Below, one piece after another: positions 1 through 12,900 of a stretch of 64,000 bases of DNA. A program made the translations under genes and the position numbers. The first letter of the stretch is position 1. The number at the start of each line of letters is the position of its first letter. The stretch comes from Trema orientale (lineage: Eukaryota > Streptophyta > Magnoliopsida > Rosales > Cannabaceae). The notes under the pieces were generated by a model. That model saw only the letters and a list, made by a program, of their open reading frames with translations. It had not been told where the DNA came from and did no database searches. The stretch is taken from NCBI GenBank assembly GCA_002914845.1, contig JXTC01000170.1:68414-132413 (forward strand). Direction: 5' to 3'.

Positions 1-952
1 TGCTAGAAATGGAGTAGTCTTTTTCTTTCAATCCTTCACCCACAATCAAATTGACTATATGTGCGCAACATCTCAAATGAAGAAATTCACCATTCAATAT
101 AATACTTTCTTTCTTTGGCTTAAATTTCTTCAAGATGTAATCAATAGCAGTGCTATTTGGACTAGCGTTATCAACGGTAATCACAAAAAGCTTGCGGATC
201 CCCCAATCATTCAGACATGCCTCAATCTCTTTGCCAATTGTCTCCCCTTTATGGTCAGTAATCTGACAGAAATTAATGATTCTCTTTTGCAACTTCCAAT
301 CATTATCAATCCAATGTGCAGTGATACACATATAGTTTATATTTTGAATTGAGGTCCATGTGTCAGTAGTAAGTGAAAGCCTTTCCTTCTTCAAAATACT
401 TCTCAGCTGCTCTTTCTCATCCAAATACAATTGGTAAATATCTCTACCTATAGTCATGCGGGATATGGCTTCAAACCTTGGTTGCAACTCATGAATTAAT
501 TGCTTAAACCCTTCGCTTTCTACATGCCTAAAAGGCAGCTCCTCCAAAAGTATGTATCTTGCAATTGCCTTCCTACAACGTTCCTTATTGTATTGCACTG
601 CAATTAAATTACCATCACCAGGCCCTTCCTTCTTAAGTTCAAAACACAAAGTCTTTTGCTTGGTCACTCTATTTGGATTTTTTGGACATAACTTGTTCAA
701 ATGATTCCGCAAAGTACTTGTCCCACAATTCTTAGGGTGAGCGGCATAACTCTTTCCACAATAGTTACATGCTGCTCTAGGCTCATTTGGATCACCATCC
801 TCAATCCTGGTAAAATGTTCCCAAACATCTGACTTTTGTCTAATTTTTCGCTTTTTTCCCTCTTCATTTTGCTCATGTAAATCATCAATAAACTCATCCT
901 CATTTTCATTCTCTTCCGCCTCTATTTCTACATCATCAATAATATGATCCAT
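1..952 (-). CDS. hAT-family transposase with BED zinc finger, N-terminal part (cut by window edge)
   Basis: Reading the minus strand from the ATG at 952, the frame stays open to the window edge, about 317 codons. It begins with an acidic stretch and a basic patch (KKRKIR). A BED-type zinc finger follows at about residues 42-90: a DVWEHF start, then CNYCGKSY and a terminal RNHLNKLC. Next comes the hAT transposase core, with TTDTWTS near residue 200 and ITVDNASPNS further on, as in the RICESLEEPER/DAYSLEEPER and Ac-like families. The catalytic C-terminus and dimerisation domain lie outside the window. A 5' UTR intron is likely, because the open stretch upstream of the ATG ends at a good acceptor near 1004. 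No break is visible in the part present, so this may be a young element or a domesticated gene. The transposon end at 1943 favours an ordinary element. Confidence 0.85.
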   Translation of the reverse strand, partial: MDHIIDDVEIEAEENENEDEFIDDLHEQNEEGKKRKIRQKSDVWEHFTRIEDGDPNEPRAACNYCGKSYAAHPKNCGTSTLRNHLNKLCPKNPNRVTKQKTLCFELKKEGPGDGNLIAVQYNKERCRKAIARYILLEELPFRHVESEGFKQLIHELQPRFEAISRMTIGRDIYQLYLDEKEQLRSILKKERLSLTTDTWTSIQNINYMCITAHWIDNDWKLQKRIINFCQITDHKGETIGKEIEACLNDWGIRKLFVITVDNASPNSTAIDYILKKFKPKKESIILNGEFLHLRCCAHIVNLIVGEGLKEKDYSISS

Positions 953-1943
953 ACTTCCACCTTCATAACATATAATAAATTCATAAAACTCATATTCCCA
1001 ACTACATATAAATGAAATAAATAACCAACAGTAACACATAATTGTATATAATATGTTGTATCATATAATACACTAAGTGATTTTTGTACATAATGACTTG
1101 TGTGTTGAAAAACAAAAGCAAAGAAATTATATTACTATGACAGTAAGCAGATTATGATGATAGGCTTAACCATAAGCCCAATACACGATAACAGAACTGA
1201 AAAAAAAAAAAATAAACTCAGTAATTAATAAATTTCATTAACAAGAAAAACTACAAGGTAAGAAACTTGGCAACGTATGCAAAGACCAAAAAGGAAAAAA
1301 CGGCTCCAGTAAACTAAACTAAAGGGCCACATTCGAAATACAATCTGGAATTGAAGTTAAAGAAAATAAACTAAAAGATTGGGCATCAGCTGCCCAAACT
1401 ATCAAAGAAGTAATTACTTTTTCATTAATTCATTGTGCATATATATATATATATATCAATCTATCATATAGCCAAAGACAAATGCAAAAGAGAGAGTGGG
1501 CAAGTTAACCTCAAACAAAAAATGGTGATTTCGTGAGAGAGAGACAGAGATCAGCGATGCCAGAGAGATTGGTTGATGCCTCGACGGAGGGCTTCGTTTC
1601 CTGGGGCCGTTGGGTTGTGCCGCCGTCAACAACCGTTGGTGAGTCTGCGTGAGGTGCGGCTGGAGGGCAGAGCTAAATTAGATTTAGGGCTACACGCTAC
1701 AACAATGACTCGATGAGTTTTATGTAGTTATATTTTTTTTATTCTTTTTTTTTTTAATTAACTGGCGGGCGGGTCGGGTTGAACCCGACCGATACCACGG
1801 CAAACCGCACCCGCCCGCTTCGCTTGGCGGGTTCAAACCGACCCGCTGCCAGTTTGCGGGTTTTTAAATGGGCGGTTTCTCGGCGGTCGGTTTCGTGCGG
1901 GTCGGGCGGTCGGTGCGGGTTGTCCCATTTTTTGTTCACCCCT
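1..1943 (-). mobile_element. hAT DNA transposon, 5' end with terminal and subterminal repeats
   Basis: On the minus strand the element starts at 1943 with AGGGGTGAACAAAAAATGGG, which fits the (C/T)AGGGGTG ends of plant hAT elements. The next 180 bases (1760-1940) are GC-rich in an otherwise AT-rich setting and carry many copies of CCCGACCCGC/GGCGGG-like motifs. Such subterminal arrays are typical transposase-binding regions of hAT elements. Between 1000 and 1750 lie a probable 5' leader and promoter, including an AT microsatellite at 1440-1456. The outer base is an N (1944), so the 8-bp target duplication cannot be read. The other end lies before base 1. Confidence 0.75.
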
Positions 1944-1944
1944 N

Positions 1945-2554
1945 ATAAAGTGTAAAATTTTATACACTAAGTACAAAAAATTATATACTCAATACATTTC
2001 AGTATAATAACTGAAATAGTACATATATCTATCAAATGTAAAAATATATATATCTAAATATTTAATTATAAAATTTAAAAAATAGATATTTACTTAATTA
2101 AATTTAAAATATTGATCATGTACCTAAATTTCTAATACACCCTTTCGATGTTATGGGCCGGAGATGGCCCGAGCGAGGCCTTCTTCCGTATGCCTTAAGT
2201 TTCTATTAATTTCTTCTCCGCGTCTTTTCCTGTTAGAGGGACCAACTCTTCTCTTCCGCATTCCCGTGTCCGACCCACAACTGGCCGTAGCCGGTTCAGA
2301 CCGGTCCCACTGTTGCATTCCTCTACGATTCACGACTGGCTGTAGCCGGTAAAAACCCCGGCCCCACTCCGGTCCTTCCTTTTTCATTTTCATTTGAAAA
2401 AGAAAATTGTAAAGGCAAACCCCCTCATTTTTATTATTTTTTCTTCACCTTCTTTAAAGCTTTAGATAGGAGCTGCTTTTGAAAGAGATACCGCTTTCTG
2501 GTCCGAGCTGGAGACCGATTTTCCGAATCGTCCTCCTCTAGGGTTTCTTCCCAG
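1945..2554 (+). promoter_or_regulatory. CALS9: Promoter and non-coding first exon of CALS9
   Basis: A GC-richer block (2150-2390) precedes a pyrimidine-rich leader. The leader ends with CTAGGGTTTCTTCCCAG followed by the donor GTACGT at 2555. The next acceptor is at 3961-3964, four bases before the start codon, so a 1.4-kb intron interrupts the 5' UTR. No clear TATA box is seen. The block 2270-2385 contains an imperfect direct repeat built around ACTGGCYGTAGCCGGT. The transcription start is not determined; about 2440-2480 is my guess from composition. Confidence 0.5.
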
Positions 2555-3967
2555 GTACGTACGCCATTTTTTTTGCGGTTTCTTCCTCTTGTTTGGTTGC
2601 CGAGAAAAAAATTCTGTGCGGGAAAGATCGGAGTGAAAAAGAAAAATGGAGCGCGAATTCTGGATCTTCTCTTACCATTGGGCTGTTTTCGGTTTTATGC
2701 ATTGAAAGACTAACTTAGTCTGATTTTGCGTTAGGTTTAGCTTCTCAATGCTTTATTTGACCACAGAATGCTTAGGATATACACATTTTGGTTTTGCCTT
2801 TTTCTTTCATTTTCTTTTTGACCAAACAGAGCGTTATGTGAGATTGTACTTCAAAGTGAATTTATGTTGCGTTTTCGTGAGTTTCTGCTATTTTGTTTGC
2901 GGCATCCAACTTTATTTCCTGACCTGATTTGTCTTAATCTTTCTTTTTTTAATTATTTTTATTTAACTTAGCATCAAATGAGAGTGAGAGATGGCGATAG
3001 AGACATCTTTAGGAACCTTAAACTGATTTTTTTAAGTATTATTTAGAGAACTGGTTGCCATCTGAAAGTTATACAAAGTCCTATCCCGGTGATTTGAATT
3101 CAGTTACCTGAAAAGTCGAAAATTGTTCTTTACAGTGTAGAATCTTATGATTTGCAACCTAAAAGAGTCTGTATAACTTTGAAGTTATCATATTTTGACA
3201 TTACAAAGCATTTACAAACACGAAAACACTTTTTTTTTTCCTTAATTAAATAAGAGACGAACATAATATTTAAAATAAAGATAAAAAGTTGCAAAACCAG
3301 GGAACGAGATGTCCCCACAGAAATTAGAGAAACCTAGTTCTTCCCATAACATCAGTACCCTTTCTAAATTCACAGCTCCCAGATTCTCATTAAATCAGTG
3401 AAGGAAGATTTATTAAACTCCTTAACGCTCTTTAACCAAATAGCTACCCAAAATTTCATTTTCTCCCGAATTTTTTCCTCCGTAGATGCTTTAAATTATT
3501 TTCAGTTTAACTGAACAAGCAGAAAAACACTTGTTTAGTTAAATTATTAAGAAATTTTAGTATGTAAGGTTTAGTCAGTGGAAGTTAGTAGCATGAGAGT
3601 TGGTATTTTTCTGCTGATGATCTTAATTTTATAACATGAAGAGAATTATCATTACTATTTTTTTAAATAAGAAAAAAGAAAGAATGATTTTATCTTTGCG
3701 TGGCTATGAGTAATAGTTGAAGGCACCTTTATTATGTTAATGCTTTACTTCTTCTTCCCTCTTTTGCCAGCTTCTCTGGCCTGAAATTTTAGTTGCCAAT
3801 AGAACCTGTGATTGTTGACGTTGATACTTTTCTGGTTGTAAACTCTATATTTAGATTCTTCTTAAGGATGGATGGCTGTTGATTTTATTTGAATCGACAT
3901 CCTTACTTTTTTTTTTGGTTCAGAGTTTGATCCTTAATGAAACTTTTCTTTGCTTCTTTTATAGAAA

Positions 3968-6900
3968 ATGTCTCAAGTTGAGGATCTATGGGAGCGCTTA
4001 GTTCGTGCAGTATTAAACAGAGAAAGGACTGGGAGGGATGTGTATGGGCGACCTATTGATCAAGGGATTGCTGGCAATGTTCCTTCTTCCCTTGCAAACA
4101 ATAGGGATATTGATGAGATTCTACGAGCTGCAGATGAAATACAAAATGAGGATCCGAACGTCTCCAGGATCTGTATGTTACTTAGTTTTCATTTTCATCT
4201 TCATTTAGTTTCAATATTGCAATATGATTATCTTGGGAAGGGTTTATAAACCTCTCAGTCTGTTTTAGCTTCTTTGGTAGTACTTTTTGGTACTCATTTA
4301 TTCACTGTCACGGGTTTTATCTTCTTTTAAGTGGTTAAGAGGCTGAACTGTGTTCCTTTTAAATTCAACCTTGTCAGAAGTTAACATTTTGGTAATCTTG
4401 TTTTGTTTGATTGAAGACTTATAAAGGTTTTATACTTGTGAATCCTTTGTTCACACACAGTATGTGAGCATGCTTATTCTCTGGCTCAAAATCTGGATCC
4501 GAACAGTGAAGGAAGAGGAGTTTTACAATTCAAAACTGGATTGATGTCTGTCATCAAGGTATGTGCTTAGTTTGAAATGGTTAATTTCCCTTCCAAATAT
4601 TAGTTTCTTATATTTTGTATTCTGTACATTCCAACCATAGTATTGTGTTTGCCTATGTTCATATGAGTGTTTCCATTTTTTTACTTTATATTCTCTTCCA
4701 CACCTTCAGCAAAAACTAGCAAAGAGGGAGGGTGGAGTTATAGATAGAAGCCAGGACATTGCTCGTTTGCAAGAGTTCTACAAACTCTACAGAGAGAAGA
4801 ATGATGTGGACAAGTTACGAGAAGAAGAGATGAAATTAAGGGAGTCTGGTGGTTTCAGTGGAAACTTGGGCGAGTATGTGTCTTCACCCACATGAACCCA
4901 ACTAGATGGCACTTTTATTTATTTGCTTTCGTGTCTGTTTGTGCAAATATTGTAATTTTGTTTCTTAATCAGCAATAAAGATGGAAACATAATAATAGCA
5001 ATGTAAAGCCTAATGGTTACTATTGCCTCTGGATTTTTTTCTTTTGAAAACTTTTGTTTCACAGAAAAAAAAATTTATCTTGGTATATCTTTCTCTATTT
5101 TCTCTCCCACCTTTAGCTTTGGTTTTGAAAGTCATTTAATATATTCTGCGTTTCTTGGCTTTTATATACATCTTTTTTCCCAATTATTGTCTTTGTCCAG
5201 ATTGGAGAGAAAGACAGTTAAGAGGAAAAGAGTTTTTGCAACTCTAAAAGTTTTGGGTACAGTTCTCGAGCAGTTGACTCAGGAAATTCCTGAAGAGGTT
5301 GGTTGTAGTTCTTTGTAATCAGTTATAATTCTCTGCAGAACATGCTTCATCAATGTTTTTGGACTGTATGCTCGTGCCAATAATTAAAATATATTTATAC
5401 CTGCAAGAAATTATTACTATCACTGCATTTGGACATCCAAAATTATGTGGAACTTTAGAAACTAAGTCTGGAAGAGAAGTTGTATGATGTTTAACTATTA
5501 TGGAGGAATATATTTCTGCTTGAGCTTATATATTGAGATTAACATAAATCAGATACATTCTACTTAATTTTGCATTTTGCATCTCTTAATCGGTTTGTTT
5601 CTTTTGCAGCTTAAACTTGTAATGGAATCTGATGCAGCTATGACGGATGACTTAATTGCTTACAATATCATTCCACTCGATGCTCCTAGCATAACAAATG
5701 CTATTGTGTCTTTTCCTGAGGTAATTAGTTTAACTTTTATGTTTTAGTCCAAATATTTTTCTTTGGCCACATTTGAGAACAATGAGTTTATGAATGACCA
5801 GGTTCGAGCAGCGGTCTCAGTGTTAAAGTATTTTAGGGGCCTTCCAAAATTGCCTGCGGATTTTCCTATCCCTGCTACAAGAAAAGCTGATATTCTTGAT
5901 TTTCTGCATTACATTTTTGGATTTCAGGTTTGTACTTTTTCCCCCCCTAATGAAAGGGTTTGTACTTTTTGATCACATGGTATACTGAGCTTATTTCATT
6001 CATTTTCCTTGTCTTTTTAGTTTCAAGAGAGTAGCTTAGAAGTTGTTTTTCTTGTTGTTGTTGTTGTTGTTCTTCTTCTTCTTCTTCTTGGGTTTTTTTT
6101 TTTTGGTTTGGTTTTGGTTTTGGTTTTGGTTTTGGTTTTAGTTTTAGTTATTGTTATTGTTTTTGTATTTTGATTCTCCCCGCGGAAACGTTATATAGTC
6201 ATTGTTCTTGATTGATTTATATGACGGGAAAAGTTTGAAACCTTCAGTTAGTATTGTACTTTAGGGCAAATGAGTTTGTACTTTATTGTCTTGTTACTTG
6301 AATTTTAAGATTCACACCAAAATTCGTTGGGAAGGAATTGCTTAGTAGTAAAGATTGCTTTCTTCATTGTTCTATAAAAAATACAAGACAACAGGTTTTG
6401 TTTTTGAAAGCTCATTAATCAAAATCATTATTGTGACACTAAATGCTTCTTGCTTCTAATGCTTGAAGTTTATGTTTGTCAGAAAGACAACGTTTCTAAT
6501 CAGCGTGAACACGTTGTTCACCTTCTTGCAAATGAGCAGTCGCGACTTCGATCTCTTGAAGAAATGGAGCCTGTAAGTTTCATATTGTTGATGTTCCTCA
6601 ATGGGTGTATAGTTTGGGATTGTATTGCTTAGAAGTTAATTAAATCACTTATGTTTTACTCACATATTTTGTATCTTCATAAGTATGGTATTCTGAAATT
6701 GTAACAGTACGTAAAATATATTTGAGATCATGTTTGCTTTGGTTTCACAATAGTTTGTGGACTTATCTCTTGTTCTTTCAAAGTTGTTGCTTAGTTTGTT
6801 ATTTTTCACAAACTAACAAGGATGAGGCTTATACAAAATTGCTTCATCCCAGGCATAAATTTTTAAATTTCTATATAGAATGACCTATTTTTAATGGGAA

Positions 6901-9900
6901 TCTTATGGTAAAGTTTATTTTTTGTTATCGGGAATAGTGTTGTAAAGTGGCATAATTTGAATCGACTAAATAAACATTTGAACACTCTTGTACGGTGGAG
7001 GACATTGAGTTGATTCAAAGCGAGCGCTTATTATCCTTGGGGCTGATTCATAATCTCCTTTTATAAGATATTTCGTGTTATGAAATCTCTCAAAATGTGG
7101 GAAAATATATTTTGTATAATTTATGTTTTTACATGTCTAAACATATATTTTATTCACTCCAATTGTAGAATTTCTTTCTCCGGGAAGATTATTGTGTTTC
7201 TTTATTTTTGGATTGAATGTCTTTCGAACCTAAGTTCATTTATGTCTTTAATTAATAATTATTATAGAGCTCTGAAATTCTTTATTCAGTTCTATATCTT
7301 GATGTTTCTTTATATTGTGTCAGGAATTGGATGAAGCTGCAGTGCAAAAGGTATTCCAAAAGTCCCTCGAGAACTATATAAAGTGGTGTGACTACTTGTG
7401 CATCCAGCCCGTTTGGAGCAAGTATGGATCTTAAAATTCTTTTTTGTTGTTACTGTTCCTCAACTTTATTTTTTGTTGGCATATGGTGATTGAGACTTGT
7501 AAAATAATTGATGGCATTCAGTTTTGAAGTTGGCAAGGAAAAAAAAATACTATTTGTTTCCTTGTATTTTCTGATATGGGGTGAAGCATCCAACATCAGA
7601 TTTATTCCAGAATGCTTGTGCTACATATTTCATCACGTAAGTCAACCCCCGAGTTTTCTGTGAAATTTATTTGGAACATGATACTAATTGTTGCTTATAA
7701 TTACAGTGGAATGCCTTATTTGCTTCTTTGCACTCTTCCTTCTTTTCTCTCTAATTGAAGTTGGCTGGATCTTCTCATGTTTGCACAAAAGTTATCTTGA
7801 GTTGAACAACATATGTGGTATAGATGCTGTCATTTGTATCCTCTTTGCATTCTTTGTTCATATTAGGTAATTTTGTGAAAATGGTTGCTTTCTCTGTATC
7901 CAGTTCTTCAGTCATTTGGTATAAATCAATCTAATTTGTTTTTGTTTCCTATGAAAGTAAAACTAATTTGTTTCCTATGAAAGTAAAACTAATCAAAGTC
8001 AATAACTTCATAGTTGCTCAAAAAGACCCTTGAGAGTAGGTCGAGTGGTTATGCCCATTGTTTGCTTCCATGTGGTTTTGACTTTGATTCCTTGCGGGAC
8101 CGACTTTGCAATATGTTCCTTTCTCCCAAAGATAGTAGGGTTTAGTGAGAGGACTCATTGTTAAACTCAAGTTTGCAAATCTAGTTGGGGATTTCTGGAA
8201 TATAATAAAATATTTGCTAGAAAGACAAAAAAGAAAAAAATAGAGAGAAAACGTAGGTGTTGTTTGGTTGAAGGAATGAAAGTTAAAAGAGGAGACGGTG
8301 GAACAGAATTTCAGTAATTGGTTAGACTCAAATAGTAGCTGCATCTGTATATTAGGTTTGGTCAAGTATTGGAATCGAACCCTTTTTTTTAAGAATCAAT
8401 TTTTTTTTTCATTTTTTATCAGAAAAATCAACATTTCATTTTAATGCCATTCCAGTTATTCGTTCAGAATCATATGCCTATAATATGAGTGTGACTCCAT
8501 TTCTCTGCACTATTATCTAAATTTATTGAGCAGGCTCTGTTTTCTTTTCAATAATTTCTATTTTCAGTTCCCCACATTCCTTTTCTTTTGAACCATAAAT
8601 TCCATGTGTAGATGGCAAGAGAGGTGGATGAGATATTAAGGCAGCAGAATGCGCAGCCAGCCAATAGTTGCAAGTCTGGTGATGGTGTTTCATTCCTCAA
8701 TCAAGTTATATTTCCTCTGTATGAGGTTATGGCTGCGGTATGTCTCAGAGACCATTCTCTCGTTAAAATCAGTTCTGGGTTGCAGTTTGGGCAAAAGATG
8801 TTTCCGAATTTAAAAACAGAAGGTTTTCTGATTTGTTAAGGGATTGACGAATGTTTTGTAATTTCTTTTAGTTTTTGGTGGTCCTTTTGTCCCCATTTGT
8901 GTGGCTTGTATAATTTGAATATACTATCTGTTCCGTGTTAAAATAAGTTAATATGAAATTAAAGGAAGTAAGCTCTTGGTTTTTTTATTTGTTTAGTTAT
9001 TGATTATTTATGAACTTATTCAGTGAGGATTTTCTTGTTTTAAGTTCACTTTTCTGGTTCACAGCTATTTATTTACCACTATTTCTGTTTATTGCTATTG
9101 GTAATGTATAATTGGACTGTCTTCCTAGAGTTCACATGCATAATATTGGTTTTTTGGGTTTATTACTGGAATCTGGTGTAAATATTTTATTTTTTCTTTC
9201 GGTAAGATTCTTTTTCCATTGAACATTTACAATTTTTTTTGGTAAAATTTTTCTCATTTATAAAAATGCACAGGAAGCTGCAAACAATGATAATGGACGA
9301 GCGCCTCATTCTGCATGGCGCAATTATGATGACTTTAACGAGCATTTTTGGTGAGCTTTTTGTGACACTGCATGTTTATTTATTGTTCATATTTCCAGTG
9401 CTAACAGTTTCTGTTTCAGGTCACTTCATTGCTTTGAACTTGGCTGGCCATGGCGCAAAAATGCACCCTTTTTCCAAAAACCAAAACCTAAGTCAAAGGT
9501 TGGCTACTTTCTCCTGATATAGCAGTTATTGGTACTTGGTTATGTATATATATTTGCACTGCATTTAATGTTACCTTGCGTATAAGCACTCAATGTTAAT
9601 TTGAATTTTCTATGTGAAATGATTACGCTAAAGCCTTTGCAATCAATAAAATCTTATAGTCTGTTGTCCTACTGTCTTTCACATCAATGCCTACTGATAT
9701 ATCTTATAGTCTGTTGTCCTACTGTTTTTCACATCAAGTGCTTACTGATAATCTTCTAGCTTCCAGTCTGTCTAGTTTGTGTTGGGCGTAAGGGTTTGCA
9801 AGACCCTATACTTTTAAATTTTGGGTTGCTCTTTGGTTGTTTGATGTAAAGGAATTTAAAGGTATTATGTTTTCTGATATAGTTAGGGATTGGAGGCATA

Positions 9901-12900
9901 GTCTATAGTTTTGTTTTTATACAGCATGGATTTCTCGTCCATGTTTAAACTTGTAACTTTTTCCTTTTAATACAAGTTTTGTTTCTTAAAAATTAAAAAA
10001 ATTCGCTGACATCACGTAGTAAAATTGGTGCATGTTAATGTTTAAGTGGTTTTGTTTGTTATTTAGTTTTGTTTTCGGTATTGTTTGCTAAGTTCTACAC
10101 CAATTATTAACCTCTAATTTAAGTTGTTATACTCTTTACTAATACTTGTATGGTGGTCCATCCGGGCTAAACCTACATACTTAATTTACAACTGTGTTGG
10201 TCCGTCTGGACTACACCTACTCATATATATGTGCTGCTGAATTTGATTTTGTTTTGATACAGAATATGCTTAAATCTGGCAGAAGTAAACATCAAGGCAA
10301 AACTTCGTTCGTTGAGCACCGGACTTTTCTTCATCTTTATCATAGCTTTCATCGTCTATGGGTATTCCTTGTGATGATGTTCCAGGTTGACATATTTACA
10401 TTGAATGGTTAATTTTACCCTTATCTTCTGGTCTTTGTTATGGTTAATCAAACTTCATGTTCAAGTCGTCGTCTTCCNAATGTTTGGCTTATGTGTTCTG
10501 TTCTTATTCTTGTTATGATTTTATTTTACACTATTTTAGATTTTGATGTTTTATTTTACAATGATTAGTATTAATCTGCAGGACTCTGCTAGCTTTTGTG
10601 TTTTTAATTGATTTACTTCCTTTCTGATTTCAGGGACTCACCATTGTTGCATTCAATAAAGGAAACCTTAACGGGAAGACCCTTCGGGAGGTTCTCAGTC
10701 TTGGTCCAACATTTGTTGTAATGAAGTTTTTTGAGAGTAAGTCTTTATCTCGGGTAGACAACGCAGTTTTTTTCATTGCCTGCTAGTAAATCAAATTTCT
10801 CTTATTCTGAAATGGTGCTTTGTCATCTAGGTGTACTAGATGTTATCATGATGTTTGGGGCATACTCTACAACACGGCGCCTAGCTGTTGCTCGCATTTT
10901 TCTCCGTTTTATCTGGTTCAGTGCTGCTTCAGTTTTCGTATCTTTTCTTTACGTGTATGTATTGAATCATTATCTATCATTCCTTAGATGATTTTTTTTC
11001 TGCTTTGGTATCATTGGTTTGTTTGTGTCTAATTCTTTGAGCCATAGGTAATCCTTTTTCTATGTTTTAATTCAGGAAAGCACTTCAGGAAGAGAATAAA
11101 CGAAATGGGAATCCGGTTATTTTAAGATTGTACATGATTGTCATTGGTATATATGCTGGCCTCCAATTTTTCATTAGTTTCCTCATGCGAATACCTGCAT
11201 GCCACCAGTTGACTAATCAATGTGATCGGTGGCCTTTCATTCGCTTTGTCAATTGGATGCGACAGGTTTTTTAGTTTAAAACTTTATTTTTATCCTTTAT
11301 GCATTGGCTTTCGTATTTCCTGTTTCCTTGCATCCTTTTGAATCTTGGTCTAATTAATTATTTTTAATCAGGAACGTTATTATGTTGGGCGTGGCATGTA
11401 TGAAAGGACCACTGATTTTATCAAGTAATCACCGTCTCATCATATATATTTAATATTTCTGGTTCTTATAAAAAAATCTTATGGTTGACTAAATGATGTA
11501 GTACTGGGAGTGAAATGGAAAGAAGAAATAGAAAATAAGAGGAAGAGAAGAGATTTAGACAGAAGAAATAGAAGAATATTGGAGAGAGAGAGCTTGTATT
11601 AGAAGAACTAGATAAAATACTTCAAATCAACTAGAATTCTAATAACTACTTGTAGATTAAACAAAACAATTTTGCTAATAGTTCTATATTTACGCAAGTG
11701 CGTAGATTCTCTTTATGATCTCCATTATTAATCTTTATATTTTTTTGAAAAATGATTTTCAAAATTATTTTACATTGGCATCTGTTTCTATCGTGACTGG
11801 AAGTTGTTATATATTTATTTATATCATAATCCATTTTTTTGCAGGTATATGCTGTTTTGGCTTGTGGTGTTGAGTGCAAAGTTTTCGTTCGCTTATTTTC
11901 TACTGGTTGGTCTTCAGTAATATTTTTTTGTTGGAAGTAATGTTCATTTGTTTATATTTGTGAATTGTGTTATTTTCTGTTTTGTTAGTTGTTTATAATT
12001 TTTTTGTTACTTATTATTTATTATTATTATTTGCAGATCAAGCCACTGGTGAAACCAACTCAGGCAGTAGTAAACATGGGACCAATACAGTATTCTTGGC
12101 ATGATTTCGTATCTCAACGTAAGTGCTAAGCTATTTCATTCTTGAAATGAAGTGCTTATATCATCTGCTCATGCTTATTATGTCATTCCTATGTTAAAGT
12201 CCATGTTTTTCTTTGCTTATTGTGTGCTATTGGTTTTATATGTTTGAATCCAGGAATTTGTGCTCCTTGACCATTTTTCTTTATGTCCTTGTGCTTGTGC
12301 TTGTGCTTGCAGATAATCATAATGCTTTGACTGTTGCTAGCTTATGGGCTCCTGTAGTAGCTGTAAGTTGAACTTCTAAAGTTCTTTAATTTTCTTTTTA
12401 TCGAACATTTTGGAGTTAGAGCTCCATATTTGATTTATGGTTGTGAAGTTCTCCAAAACATTAATTTCTGAAGAGTCTAAACATGTAAACTGTACTAAGA
12501 TATGCAACCACACCCTTGCTGAAATTCGTTTTCTTATGTTATTATGATAATGCCAGAGAAAACAATAGGGAAAGTTAATGAAATCTACAAAAGAAAAGAG
12601 AGAAATATACTCCTTCCTTGCCATACAGGCTAAATAGAAAGATTACCATCAGAAACCTTTTTGTTAAACACTCAACCCAACAAGTACTATGTTCCTAAGA
12701 GACACATCTGGAATGCTTGTCTTGTTTTTCTATTTGGGGAACCATTACCCAGTGACATTATGTTACTTTTTTATCTGTATATATTTAGTTGATCGACGAA
12801 CTCTAATTAAGTGGAACTTTTAGGTTGATATGTTGCAAGGACATAAAAAGTTGAATAAATTGTTATGCTGATTCTAGGTTTGAATTGCTATTCTGTTCCA

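Larger units (their letters stand above)
3968..9498 (+). other. CALS9: CALS9 coding exons 1-12: cytosolic N-terminal region
   Basis: Exons: 3968-4172, 4461-4558, 4710-4873, 5201-5297, 5610-5720, 5802-5927, 6483-6572, 7324-7421, 7522-7636, 8612-8737, 9274-9350, 9420-9498. They encode about 460 residues. The Vta1/callose synthase N-terminal domain (around LCEHAYSLAQNLDPNSEGRG) comes first. The FKS1 domain follows in exons 8-12 (YLCIQPVWSN, LYFLIWGEASNIRFIPEC, WRNYDDFNEHFWSLHCFEL). The two longest introns here are 6573-7323 and 7637-8611. The second holds a 29-bp tandem repeat (about 7935-7992) and a SINE-like sequence near 8020-8190. Intron 6 (5928-6482) contains a compound GTT/CTT/GGTTTT microsatellite at about 6045-6150. 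Confidence 0.88.

Noticed and set aside
2151-2393. Overlapping open frames on both strands in the GC-rich block before CALS9
   Set aside because: No family resemblance; the block fits a promoter with an imperfect direct repeat.
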